DNA from: Bacteroidota bacterium
GTDB lineage: Bacteria; Bacteroidota; Bacteroidia; Flavobacteriales; Flavobacteriaceae
Assembly: GCA_023427845.1 (NCBI GenBank)
Contig: JAEYZX010000114.1
Coordinates: forward strand, 1-16,136
Direction of reading: 5' to 3'
Length of the DNA stretch: 16,136 bases
In this document: positions 6,753 to 14,907 of the stretch, piece by piece
Numbering within the stretch: the stretch's first letter is position 1
Layout of the letters: the number at the start of each line of letters is the position of its first letter
Position numbers and translations under genes: made by a program
Notes under the pieces: generated by a model
Told to the model about the DNA's origin: nothing
What the model saw: only the letters and a program-made list of their open reading frames with translations
The model's database searches: none

Positions 6753-7598
6753 ATGAAAACAACGCTACTTTTTCTATTAGTATCGATAAGTGCATTTTCG
6801 CAGCCTGTAATTTCAGGAGATACGATGCTTTGCCCTGATGAGAACGGTACGACAACTGTTGAGGGCAGCACCGTTTATGACAGTTACGAATGGCAATGGA
6901 AGTATTGGTTTACGTCCGATCCGTTTCAAACCATACCAGGCGCTGACGGCCCAAGTTTTACTTATGACTGGTACACATACGACCAGGCACTTCTAAAGGT
7001 AATCGTTACGTTGAACGGCCAGACCTTTGAATCGAATACGATACAGATTGACAGCTATGCATGGGTCGGACTCACAATGGGACACGAAATGGGCGAGCAC
7101 GTGACATTCGATCCCAATACCGAAGGTTTTGTCCTCTGCGAAGGCTATAGCTTTTTATCCGAAATATTTGCACCGTACACTACAAATATCCAATGGTTCA
7201 AAGACGGAGTTGCGATTGATGGCGCGAATAATATGCAGTACCAAATTTCGTCAGCGGGAACCTATTACGTTAGTGCTGCGCCAGAATTCTGTCCGAATAG
7301 CATTAGCACGTCAATGCCAATTACGGTCTCAATGGATTCAGACTGCAGCCTTTCGACCAATGGTCCATCTGCGGAAATCGCGGTCAAATTATATCCAAAC
7401 CCTGTGGGTGAATATTTAAATATAAGTTCGGAGCGTAATATAAAATCGGTTGCCCTCTACAGTTTGACGGGGCAGTTGCTAAAGCAACAAACTTTTGCGG
7501 ACGAAGAAATTTATACAGGAAACCTCGCAAGCGGAATTTACATACTTGATCTTTTATCGGAATATGGCTCGAAAAAAATCAAGTTTGTAAAGAAGTAA
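6753..7598 (+). CDS. Secreted Ig-like T9SS cargo protein
   Basis: A 281-residue exported protein. The signal peptide covers about residues 1-16 (MKTTLLFLLVSISAFS). Residues 20-200 look like two Ig-like/PKD-type beta-sandwich repeats: the first contains YEWQWKYW and ends near TIQID, the second contains FVLCEGYSF, IQWFKDGVAIDGANN and GTYYVSA. The latter is the classic Ig-like pattern in which a questioned 'W-hydrophobic-x-DG' strand precedes 'G-x-Y-x-V'. The C-terminus from about 213 is a type A T9SS sorting domain (LYPNP, YSLTGQLL, LASGIYIL, ending in lysines). No catalytic domain is seen, so a binding or adhesive role is most likely. It is transcribed divergently from the other T9SS cargo gene, 157 bp apart. 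Confidence 0.85.
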   Translation: MKTTLLFLLVSISAFSQPVISGDTMLCPDENGTTTVEGSTVYDSYEWQWKYWFTSDPFQTIPGADGPSFTYDWYTYDQALLKVIVTLNGQTFESNTIQIDSYAWVGLTMGHEMGEHVTFDPNTEGFVLCEGYSFLSEIFAPYTTNIQWFKDGVAIDGANNMQYQISSAGTYYVSAAPEFCPNSISTSMPITVSMDSDCSLSTNGPSAEIAVKLYPNPVGEYLNISSERNIKSVALYSLTGQLLKQQTFADEEIYTGNLASGIYILDLLSEYGSKKIKFVKK

Positions 7599-7654
7599 TC
7601 CAGCCACGGCCCGAGCGAAAGCGAACCCGCCATTCCACATAACGGGTCCATCGT

Positions 7655-8098
7655 TTACCTGCCGTTTTCCGAAAGTTCCTTAAGCCGCTCCAATGCCTTG
7701 GGCCAGGTCGCTTCGAAATGCGTTTTATGATCTTCCTGCAAATCGATCGTGACCGTTAGCCGTGTCTTGCCATCCAGATCTTCAAGCAGATAATTTTCAT
7801 GCCCGCCTGACCATTGCTTCACCATTTCGCTTTCATAGTCTTCCACGCCGTTGTCGTACATTCCCAAATGACGGAAGGACATGAATTCAGGAGTTCGGTT
7901 TTCGGCAATTTCAGAAACCATTCCCTGGCGTTGTTCATTTAAAAAGAGGACTTTACTTCCTTGTTTCCAATCGGTTTCCACTGTCGAACCCGGACTAAAT
8001 ACCGATGTCCAGTCGCGATAGGTTTCTAAGCTCCATAAAACATCCCACACTTTTTCGCGCGGGGCGTCGATTGTAGTTGAATAGGTCAAAGTTTCCAT
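7655..8098 (-). CDS. SRPBCC (START/AHSA1-like) domain protein
   Basis: A 147-residue cytoplasmic protein made of a single SRPBCC helix-grip domain. It begins with the family pattern TTIDAPREKVWDVL (8-21), then W(T/K)SVFSPGS (30-38), a central strand WKQGSKVLF, and ends in the long C-terminal helix (about 125-145). Such domains bind hydrophobic ligands in a central cavity, and family members include polyketide cyclases and Aha1-type cochaperones; the ligand here is unknown. Its start codon lies 10 bp beyond the stop of icmF on the same strand, so the two are very probably cotranscribed. A link to acyl-CoA metabolism is a guess from that context only. Confidence 0.85.
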   Translation of the reverse strand: METLTYSTTIDAPREKVWDVLWSLETYRDWTSVFSPGSTVETDWKQGSKVLFLNEQRQGMVSEIAENRTPEFMSFRHLGMYDNGVEDYESEMVKQWSGGHENYLLEDLDGKTRLTVTIDLQEDHKTHFEATWPKALERLKELSENGR

Positions 8099-8108
8099 AT
8101 CTCAGATT

Positions 8109-11100
8109 TTACATGTTTCTCCTGTATTGGCCGCCGACTTCAAACAGCGCATTTGTAATTTGCCCCAGCGAACAGACTTTTGTTGCTTCCATCAGCTTCT
8201 CAAAAATATTCTGATTGTTGATCGCCGCATCCTGAATCGCAGCGAGTTGCTCTTCTTCTTTGCCTTTGTTGGCATTGTGAAGCGTGTCGAGCATTTTAAT
8301 CTGATATTGTTTTTCATCTTCGGTCGCACGTATCACTTCCATCGGAATAACTGTTGGCGATCCTTTTGAACTTAAGAACGTATTTACGCCAATAATCGGA
8401 AAATCGCCATTGTGCTTCAACGTTTCATAATACAGGCTTTCTTCCTGGATTTTCGATCGCTGGTACATGGTTTCCATTGCACCTAAGACGCCGCCCCGTT
8501 CGGTAATGCGGTCAAATTCCTGAAGAACGGCTTCTTCAACAAGATCGGTCAGTTCTTCAATAATGAACGAACCCTGAATCGGATTTTCGTTTTTCGCCAG
8601 ACCGAGTTCTTTATTTATGATCAACTGGATTGCCATCGCCCGACGCACCGATTCTTCGGTTGGTGTAGTGATTGCTTCGTCGTAGGCATTTGTATGGAGT
8701 GAATTGCAATTGTCGTAAATCGCATAAAGCGCCTGAAGTGTCGTACGAATATCGTTGAAATCGATTTCCTGCGCATGAAGCGAACGTCCCGATGTTTGGA
8801 TATGGTACTTCAGCATCTGCGCACGTTCATTTGCGCCGTATTTATTCTTCATTGCCTTCGACCAGATTCTGCGTGCCACACGGCCAATCACCGCATATTC
8901 AGGATCGATTCCGTTCGAAAAGAAAAACGAAAGGTTTGGTCCGAAATCGTTGATGTTCATTCCGCGGCTCAAATAATACTCGACATACGTAAACCCGTTC
9001 GACAAAGTAAAGGCAAGCTGTGTAATCGGATTCGCGCCTGCTTCGGCAATATGATAACCTGAAATTGAAACCGAGTAGAAATTCCGCACATTGTTCGCGA
9101 TGAAATATTCCTGAACGTCGCCCATCAGTCGCAGTGCAAATTCAGTCGAGAAAATGCAGGTATTTTGCGCCTGGTCTTCTTTCAATATATCAGCTTGTAC
9201 GGTACCGCGAACCTGCGATAATGTCCGTGCTTTGATTTCATTATAAACTTCCGACGGCAAAACCATATCGCCTGTAATTCCGAGCAACATCAATCCCAAA
9301 CCATTATTCCCGGCCGGAAGCTCGCCCTGGTATTTTGGACGCTCAAGCCCTTTATCGGTATAAATTTGTTTGATCTTTTGCTCGACAACCGATTCAAGCC
9401 CGTTTGCCTTTATGTAATATTCACACTGTTGATCGATCGCCGCATTCATGAAAAAGCCGAGCAGCATTGGCGCGGGACCGTTTATCGTCATACTGACAGA
9501 TGTCATCGCATGAACAAGATCGAATCCGGAATACAATTTTTTTGCGTCGTCCAGGCAGCATATGGAAACACCGGCATTCCCTATTTTTCCATAAATATCC
9601 GGGCGTAAGTGCGGATCATTCCCGTACAGCGTCACGCTGTCAAATGCAGTGGAAAGGCGCTTTGCCGGAAGACCGGCGGAAACGTAATGAAACCGTTTGT
9701 TTGTTCGCTCCGGCCCACCTTCGCCTGCAAACATTCGCGATGGGTCTTCGCCTTCACGTTTAAACGGATAAAGCCCTGAGGTGAAAGGAAACTCGCCCGG
9801 CACATTTTCCTGAAGGCACCAACGCAAAATGTCACCCCACGCTTCATATTTTGGAAGGGCGATTTTCGGAATCTGCGTATGCGATAGCGATTCGGTATGA
9901 GTTGCGATTTTGATTTCGCGGTCGCGCACCATGAAAGAGTAAACCGGATTTTTGTATTTGTTTACTTTTTCGTTCCAGTTTAAAAGGATTTCCCAATTAT
10001 ACGGGCTCAAATCCATTTTGATCTTTTCGAACTGGCTTGTCAACAAATTGAGGAAAACTTTGTTGTCTTCCGTTTCATTTACGGGCTCAAGGCCCACTTT
10101 GGTCATTTGCGGAAGTTCGCCCGACACGGTCTCGATGGTCTTGTAAATCCCGTATAATTTTTGTGCGATCTGGCTTTGTGTCATCGCCATTTCATCGTAG
10201 GCACGGTTGTTCTCTGAAATTTCAGATAAATATCGCGTACGGTGCGGCGGAATCACAAAAACCTTCTCGCTCATTTCGCGCGTGATATGAAAATCAGATT
10301 CGAGTCCGGATTCGGTTTTTTCATGGATCTTGTCCATTATCGCCTTGTACAGCGTGTTCATTCCCGGATCATTGAACTGCGAAGCAATTGTTCCAAAAAC
10401 CGGAAGCGTGTCAAGATCGGCATCCCACAGTTGGTGATTGCGCTGAAACTGCTTCTTCACGTCCCGAAGCGCATCAAGTGAGCCACGTTTGTCGAACTTG
10501 TTGATTGCGACCAAATCGGCAAAATCAAGCATGTCGATTTTTTCGAGCTGTGTCGCAGCGCCAAATTCAGGTGTCATCACATATAACGACACATCGGAAT
10601 GGTCCATGATTTCAGTATCCGATTGCCCGATCCCCGAAGTTTCCAATATTATCAAATCGTAGTTTGCCGCTTTGATCACCTGGATCGCGTCGGCCACATA
10701 TTTCGACAAGGCAAGATTCGACTGACGGGTCGCGAGCGAACGCATATAGACCCGCGGATTGTTTATCGCATTCATTCGGATACGGTCGCCCAAAAGTGCA
10801 CCGCCCGTTTTTGGTTTTGACGGATCGACAGAAATCAACCCAACGGTTTTATCGGGAAAATCGACCAGAAAACGACGAACCAATTCATCAACAAGTGACG
10901 ACTTTCCGGCGCCGCCCGTTCCGGTGATTCCCAGAACCGGAGTTTTGCTGTCTTTGTTCTTTTGCTGGATTTTGTCTAATGTTTCGCGGGCGATTTCAGG
11001 AAAATTCTCAGCTGCCGAAATGATTCTCGCGATCGCTGTAGGATTTTTTCCTTCCAGTTCATTCAGTTCGTCATTGAGCTTGTCGCCGATTGCATAATCC

Positions 11101-11528
11101 GACTGCATCACCAGATCGTTGATCATGCCCTGGAGGCCAAGTGCGCGGCCATCGTCGGGAGAATATATTCTGGTGATGCCGTACTCGTGAAGTTCGGCAA
11201 TTTCAGACGGAAGGATCACGCCGCCTCCGCCGCCAAATATTTTGATGTGTCCCGCCCCTTTTTCCTTAAGCAGGTCGTACATGTATTTGAAATACTCATT
11301 ATGTCCGCCTTGATACGACGTCATCGCAATCGCATTGGCATCTTCCTGGATTGCGGTATTCACAACTTCCTCGACACTTCGGTCATGGCCCAGGTGGATC
11401 ACTTCAACGCCGGTCGATTGAATGATGCGCCGCATGATGTTTATCGCAGCATCGTGTCCGTCAAAAAGCGACGCCGCCGTTACAATTCTTACTTTATTTG
11501 CAGGAGTATATGGTTTTACTTGTTCCAT
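8109..11528 (-). CDS. icmF: Fused isobutyryl-CoA mutase with G-protein chaperone (IcmF)
   Basis: A 1139-residue adenosylcobalamin enzyme that interconverts isobutyryl-CoA and n-butyryl-CoA by carbon-skeleton rearrangement. Domains in order: B12-binding, about 12-145, with the base-off motif DGHD (23-26, H25 the cobalt ligand) and a glycine run at 99-103; MeaB-like GTPase, about 160-420, with Walker A GTGGAGKS (203-210), SVDPS (233-237), ETSGIGQSD (296-304) and NKFD (343-346); a linker; then the substrate-binding TIM barrel, about 570-1110. In the barrel the methylmalonyl-CoA mutase Tyr of RQYAG is F600 (RMFAG), and its carboxylate-binding Arg is Q788 (AQNT). This Phe/Gln pair is the known isobutyryl-CoA mutase signature. 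Length and order match characterised IcmF proteins. The first gene of a probable operon with the SRPBCC gene. Confidence 0.95.
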   Translation of the reverse strand: MEQVKPYTPANKVRIVTAASLFDGHDAAINIMRRIIQSTGVEVIHLGHDRSVEEVVNTAIQEDANAIAMTSYQGGHNEYFKYMYDLLKEKGAGHIKIFGGGGGVILPSEIAELHEYGITRIYSPDDGRALGLQGMINDLVMQSDYAIGDKLNDELNELEGKNPTAIARIISAAENFPEIARETLDKIQQKNKDSKTPVLGITGTGGAGKSSLVDELVRRFLVDFPDKTVGLISVDPSKPKTGGALLGDRIRMNAINNPRVYMRSLATRQSNLALSKYVADAIQVIKAANYDLIILETSGIGQSDTEIMDHSDVSLYVMTPEFGAATQLEKIDMLDFADLVAINKFDKRGSLDALRDVKKQFQRNHQLWDADLDTLPVFGTIASQFNDPGMNTLYKAIMDKIHEKTESGLESDFHITREMSEKVFVIPPHRTRYLSEISENNRAYDEMAMTQSQIAQKLYGIYKTIETVSGELPQMTKVGLEPVNETEDNKVFLNLLTSQFEKIKMDLSPYNWEILLNWNEKVNKYKNPVYSFMVRDREIKIATHTESLSHTQIPKIALPKYEAWGDILRWCLQENVPGEFPFTSGLYPFKREGEDPSRMFAGEGGPERTNKRFHYVSAGLPAKRLSTAFDSVTLYGNDPHLRPDIYGKIGNAGVSICCLDDAKKLYSGFDLVHAMTSVSMTINGPAPMLLGFFMNAAIDQQCEYYIKANGLESVVEQKIKQIYTDKGLERPKYQGELPAGNNGLGLMLLGITGDMVLPSEVYNEIKARTLSQVRGTVQADILKEDQAQNTCIFSTEFALRLMGDVQEYFIANNVRNFYSVSISGYHIAEAGANPITQLAFTLSNGFTYVEYYLSRGMNINDFGPNLSFFFSNGIDPEYAVIGRVARRIWSKAMKNKYGANERAQMLKYHIQTSGRSLHAQEIDFNDIRTTLQALYAIYDNCNSLHTNAYDEAITTPTEESVRRAMAIQLIINKELGLAKNENPIQGSFIIEELTDLVEEAVLQEFDRITERGGVLGAMETMYQRSKIQEESLYYETLKHNGDFPIIGVNTFLSSKGSPTVIPMEVIRATEDEKQYQIKMLDTLHNANKGKEEEQLAAIQDAAINNQNIFEKLMEATKVCSLGQITNALFEVGGQYRRNM

Positions 11529-11648
11529 TCTGAATTTTATGTCGATTTTGAGTGCGCAATTTACGCAATTAATAAAAAATTGCCTTGCGTTTGGCGGAGT
11601 TTTACACCGGCATCGTCGTTCAAATTCAAACCTAAAGTTAAATGCTGC

Positions 11649-11678
11649 TTTATCGCGGTATGCTATTTGTTATCTTTG
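11649..11678 (+). promoter_or_regulatory. Promoter of the DUF4197 pair
   Basis: TATCTTTG (11671-11678) is a perfect match to the Bacteroidetes -7 element TAnnTTTG. TTTA (11649-11652) lies 18 bp upstream, close to the -33 TTTG at N19. It sits 20 bp before the ATG at 11699. Because it lies downstream of an in-frame ATG at 11642, it argues that the longer reading is wrong and translation starts at 11699. Confidence 0.55.
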
Positions 11679-11698
11679 GAAAACCAGAATCTGAAAAA

Positions 11699-12418
11699 AT
11701 GAAAAAATTCCTCCTACTAGTATTGTTTGTGCCAATGATTGGCAATGCGCAACTGAAAGACATGATTAAAAAAGCAAAAGACAAACTGCCGACTTCGATT
11801 AACTCCGGCAATGTCGATATTGCAAGCGGACTAAAGGAAGCCTTGAATAAAGGCATCGATAAACAGGTTTCAAAACTGACGGCAACCGACGGTTTTTACA
11901 AAAATGAAGCAGTAAAAATCTTACTCCCTGAAGAACTCCAAAAGGTCGATAAAGCCTTGCGAAGTATCGGTCTCGACAATTTGGCCGACGACGGAATCCG
12001 TTCGCTGAACCGCGCTGCCGAATCCGCTGTTAAAGAAGCAACTCCTGTATTTGTGTCGGCTATAAAAAACATGACGATCACCGACGCAAAAGGCATATTG
12101 ATGGGAAGCGATGATTCGGCTACACAATATCTGCAGAAATCGACATCCACCGAATTATACTCCAAGTTCAACCCTGTAGTAAAGGAATCGATCGGGAAAG
12201 TCGGCGCCGATAAAGTGTGGGCGACCATAATATCGAAATACAATACATTGCCGCTCGTAACAAAAGTGAATCCCGATATCAACGACCATGTAACAAAGAA
12301 AGCATTGGAAGGTGTTTTTAAAATGATAGCCGTCGAGGAATTGTCGATCCGCACCGACTTAGGTTCGCGCAACACCGACCTTCTCAAAAAAGTTTTCGCT
12401 TTACAAGACAAAAAATAA
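11699..12418 (+). CDS. DUF4197 protein, exported form
   Basis: A 239-residue protein. The start at 11699 gives a clean signal peptide (MKKFLLLVLFVPMIGNA, cleaved before Gln); an in-frame ATG at 11642 would bury it behind 19 residues and lies upstream of the likely promoter. The mature protein is a single DUF4197 domain with the family blocks GLKEAL.KGID, DGFYKNEAVKI, LPEELQKVD, NRAAE.AVKEA.P and GADKVW, then PLV..V.PD and KALEGVFK.IAVEE. The family is widespread in Bacteroidetes and Proteobacteria and has no assigned function; it is predicted to be almost entirely helical. With no lipobox cysteine the mature form should be free in the periplasm. It is followed 3 bp later by a close paralogue. 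Confidence 0.88.
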   Translation: MKKFLLLVLFVPMIGNAQLKDMIKKAKDKLPTSINSGNVDIASGLKEALNKGIDKQVSKLTATDGFYKNEAVKILLPEELQKVDKALRSIGLDNLADDGIRSLNRAAESAVKEATPVFVSAIKNMTITDAKGILMGSDDSATQYLQKSTSTELYSKFNPVVKESIGKVGADKVWATIISKYNTLPLVTKVNPDINDHVTKKALEGVFKMIAVEELSIRTDLGSRNTDLLKKVFALQDKK

Positions 12419-12421
12419 CGT

Positions 12422-13132
12422 ATGAAAAAAGTCCTCTTACTCAGCTCATGTATTTTGCTTTTCGGATGTGCCGAATTGCAGCAGGTTGCAAGCCAATATC
12501 CTGAATTAGGAAATGTGATGGGCAATGCCGATATCGCTGCCGGTTTGAAAGAAGCACTCGATAAAGGAATTGACCGACAGGTTTCAAAACTTACCGCGAA
12601 AGATGGATTTTACAAAAATGAAGCGGTAAAAATCCTGCTTCCCGAAGAACTTCAAAAGGTTGATCAGGCATTGCGGTCGGTTGGTTTATCGAGCCTTGCC
12701 GACGAAGGACTGAAGGTGCTGAACCGCGCGGCGGAAGAAGCCGTAAAGGAAGCGACACCGATTTTTGTTACAGCCGTCAAACAAATGACGTTTAATGATG
12801 CACGGAATATATTGATGGGCGCCGACAATTCGGCTACGATGTATTTACAGAGCACGACCACGAATCCGCTGACAACAAAATTCCGTCCCGTTGTGCAATC
12901 CTCATTGGATAAAGTGGGTGCCGATAAAGTCTGGGCGAACATCATTACGAAATACAATGCGCTTCCACTGACGAACGACGTTGACCCTGATTTGACGAAT
13001 TACGTTACGAATAAGGCACTTGAAGGTGTTTTCAAAATGGTGGCGGTTGAAGAAAAAAACATCCGTACCGATATCAATGCAAGAACATCTGATTTGCTCA
13101 AGCGTGTTTTTGCGATGCAGGACAGGAAATAG
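12422..13132 (+). CDS. DUF4197 protein, lipoprotein form
   Basis: A 236-residue paralogue of the preceding protein. By my own column count the aligned ~199-residue domains differ at about 59 positions, roughly 70% identity. Unlike its neighbour it carries a lipobox (LLFGC, C16), so it should be membrane-anchored. The domain then starts earlier, because the ~15-residue basic insert after the neighbour's signal peptide (KDMIKKAKDKLP) is replaced by a short linker. The start ATG is 3 bp after the upstream stop codon, so the two are one operon produced by tandem duplication. Divergence is spread along the domain and concentrated in the middle (around YLQ...KF.P), while the first 70 domain residues are nearly identical. 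A rho-independent terminator lies 125 bp downstream. Confidence 0.88.
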   Translation: MKKVLLLSSCILLFGCAELQQVASQYPELGNVMGNADIAAGLKEALDKGIDRQVSKLTAKDGFYKNEAVKILLPEELQKVDQALRSVGLSSLADEGLKVLNRAAEEAVKEATPIFVTAVKQMTFNDARNILMGADNSATMYLQSTTTNPLTTKFRPVVQSSLDKVGADKVWANIITKYNALPLTNDVDPDLTNYVTNKALEGVFKMVAVEEKNIRTDINARTSDLLKRVFAMQDRK

Positions 13133-13256
13133 CTAAGTACTTAAAAAACAATAACATATAAATAACATACACTTAACAGCGCACCCGGGCTAATTGTCGG
13201 ATATTTGCAAAGAGATTAATGGTTTTCTCAATTGGTTAGGGTTAGTTATTAAGAAG
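13133..13256 (+). other. Intergenic stretch, possible small RNA or long 3' leader
   Basis: These 124 bp separate the DUF4197 pair from its likely terminator. A GATATTTGC (13200-13208) resembles a -7 promoter element, although I find no -33 TTTG at the right distance. If it is active, it would give a transcript of roughly 70-75 nt ending at the terminator at 13257-13287. No open reading frame of useful length lies inside: ATG at 13219 stops after six codons. Confidence 0.25.
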
Positions 13257-13287
13257 TGCCGGTACTTATTTAGTATCGGCATTTTTT
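13257..13287 (+). terminator. Rho-independent terminator after the DUF4197 operon
   Basis: TGCCGGTACT (13257-13266) pairs with AGTATCGGCA (13272-13281) over 10 bp with one G-T wobble around a 5-nt loop, and six T follow (13282-13287). The T-run overlaps the stop codon of the convergent minus-strand gene. There is no T-run on the minus side, so it terminates plus-strand transcription only. Confidence 0.88.
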
Positions 13288-14083
13288 ATTGCAGCCGGAT
13301 GTGAAGTTTTTTGAAGTATTCAAATGCTTTCAGAACACGGCTTCCATACCATGAAAACATCTCGCCGTCGACGAAAACGGTTTTTGCATGGTGTGTGAAA
13401 CGGCCAACTTCGAATGCATGTTCTTCTTTAAAAGGATACGGTTCGGATGAGAGGAATACGACTTCGGGATCGCCATCCAGACGGAGTTTTCGCAATTCGA
13501 CTTCAGGGTAGCGCTGACGATTTTCGTAAATGTTCTCAAAATTGTTGAGCTTCATCATTTCGTTGATGAATGTTCCCGAACCGGCCGCCATGTAAGGATC
13601 ACGCCAGATAAAATAGGCTGCTTTCCGGATGGGCTGCGATGCGATGAACCGGGAAAAATCGGCCGCGGCATAAGTGATTTTATCGGTTAACTTTTTAGCT
13701 TCAGTCCGTGCATTGAAAAGTATTCCGAAATCGGATATCATTCGGTTATTATCGACAAGAGTCGCAATATCGGTAACCCAGACAGGCGCGATTTTCCGGC
13801 ATTCTTCAACGATCTCAAGCGTGTTTTCTTCTTTATTCGCAATTATGATGTCGGGTTTCAAAATCCGGATTTTCCCGAAATGGACTTTTTTGGTTCCGCC
13901 AATTTTTTCCTTGGTCGATTTGAAATGATACGGATGCACGCAGAATTTTGTAATGCCTACAATATTTTCTTCCAAACCCAGGTCATATAACAGCTCGGTT
14001 TGCGATGGGACCAAAGAAACAATTCGCCTCGGTGCCGACTCAAACGAATGAAGTATGCCGATTTGATCTTGCAATTGTATCAA
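13286..14083 (-). CDS. BtuF-like helical-backbone receptor without signal peptide
   Basis: A 265-residue protein of the class III periplasmic-binding-protein fold (BtuF/FhuD-like helical-backbone metal receptor). Visible motifs are RRIVSLVPSQTELLYDLGL (19-37), VGITKFCVHP (42-51), IGGTKKV (61-67), LKPDIIIANKEEN (75-87), the central-helix end WRDPYMAAGSGTFINEMM (160-177) and GEMFSWYGSR (240-249). Homologues deliver cobalamin or iron-siderophores to ABC importers, but this one begins directly with the domain, has no signal peptide and has no permease or ATPase beside it, so it should be cytosolic. An in-frame TAG lies immediately upstream, so translation must start at TTG (14083-14081) or a later alternative codon. 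That TTG overlaps the pyrF stop as TTGA, indicating translational coupling. The ligand is not established. Confidence 0.85.
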   Translation of the reverse strand: MIQLQDQIGILHSFESAPRRIVSLVPSQTELLYDLGLEENIVGITKFCVHPYHFKSTKEKIGGTKKVHFGKIRILKPDIIIANKEENTLEIVEECRKIAPVWVTDIATLVDNNRMISDFGILFNARTEAKKLTDKITYAAADFSRFIASQPIRKAAYFIWRDPYMAAGSGTFINEMMKLNNFENIYENRQRYPEVELRKLRLDGDPEVVFLSSEPYPFKEEHAFEVGRFTHHAKTVFVDGEMFSWYGSRVLKAFEYFKKLHIRLQ

Positions 14084-14907
14084 CTACAGTGATTTTGGTT
14101 GAGGATTTCGTGCATTTCGGTCTGCATTCGCTGGGCTTCGCCACGCGCTTTTTGCGCAAAATCCTGTCCGGATGAGGCATAAATGATTCCGCGTGATGAA
14201 TTAATAAGCAACCCCACGTTTGATGCGAGTCCGTATTTGCAGACTTCAGACAGGCTTCCGCCCTGCGCGCCCACTCCCGGGACCAGTAAAAAACTATTTG
14301 GAACAAGTTTTCTGATTTCAGTGAATGATTCCGCTTTTGTCGCGCCCACCACGTACATCAGATTCTGTGAATTCCTCCAACCCTTTGAAGTTTCGATAAC
14401 AGTTTTGAAAAGTTCATTACCGTTTGCCATTTTTGTTTGAAAATCGGCCGCGCCATCATTCGATGTCAATGCCAGCAGTATCGTGATTTTGTTTTCGAAA
14501 GCCAGAAACGGCTCAACCGAATCCTTGCCCATATATGGAGCAACGGTAACCGAATCGAACTGAAGGTCTTCGAAAAACGCTTTTGCATAGCGTGATGATG
14601 TATTTCCGATATCGCCGCGTTTGGCATCGGCAATCGTAAAAATATCAGGGTATTGTTGATTGATGTAATTGATTGTCTTTTGCAACGACTGCCATCCTTT
14701 GATTCCGTATGCTTCATAAAAAGCGGTATTTGGCTTGTAGGCGACAGCGAGATCGTGTGTTGCATCGATGATCGCTTTATTGAACTCAAAAATCGGATCT
14801 TCAGCTTCAAGAAGATGTTGCGGGATTTTCTCCAAATCGGTGTCGAGCCCGATGCAGAGAAAAGATCGTTTTTGAAGGATTTGCCGGGTGAGTTGTTGTG
14901 TTGTCAA
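14080..14907 (-). CDS. pyrF: Orotidine 5'-phosphate decarboxylase
   Basis: A 275-residue cytoplasmic enzyme for the last step of UMP synthesis, converting OMP to UMP and CO2. It belongs to the longer (~270 aa) PyrF group. Visible are FLCIGLDTDLEKIP (16-29), the substrate Lys in YKPNTAFYEAYG, the catalytic DAKRGDIGNTS block (D-x-K-x-x-D), VAPYMGKDSVEPF, GATKAES, LVPGVGAQGG and INSSRGIIYAS near the phosphate site. The first codon is TTG (14907-14905): an in-frame TAA lies two codons upstream and only an ATT intervenes, so no ATG start exists. The N-terminus MTTQQLT fits relatives I know. It lies 152 bp downstream of prfA and overlaps the next gene by 4 bp, so a prfA-pyrF-receptor operon is plausible. 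Confidence 0.95.
   Translation of the reverse strand: MTTQQLTRQILQKRSFLCIGLDTDLEKIPQHLLEAEDPIFEFNKAIIDATHDLAVAYKPNTAFYEAYGIKGWQSLQKTINYINQQYPDIFTIADAKRGDIGNTSSRYAKAFFEDLQFDSVTVAPYMGKDSVEPFLAFENKITILLALTSNDGAADFQTKMANGNELFKTVIETSKGWRNSQNLMYVVGATKAESFTEIRKLVPNSFLLVPGVGAQGGSLSEVCKYGLASNVGLLINSSRGIIYASSGQDFAQKARGEAQRMQTEMHEILNQNHCS

Noticed and set aside
7599..7654. Terminator between the T9SS gene and the SRPBCC gene
   Set aside because: The only hairpin is ACCCG/CGGGT with a loop of about 14 nt and no T-run.
8109..11528. Methylmalonyl-CoA mutase
   Set aside because: The fused GTPase order and the Phe600/Gln788 pair point to isobutyryl-CoA mutase (IcmF) instead.
11642..11698. Longer N-terminus for the first DUF4197 protein, starting at ATG 11642
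   Set aside because: It would hide a textbook signal peptide behind 19 residues, and the perfect -7 promoter element (11671-11678) lies downstream of that ATG.
11187..11702. 171-residue plus-strand reading antisense to the start of icmF
   Set aside because: It lies opposite the conserved B12-binding domain, and its composition shows no domain.
11896..12525. 209-residue reading on the minus strand across both DUF4197 genes
   Set aside because: It is antisense to strongly conserved domains, has no recognisable motif and has a Ser/Thr/Phe-rich composition typical of shadow frames.
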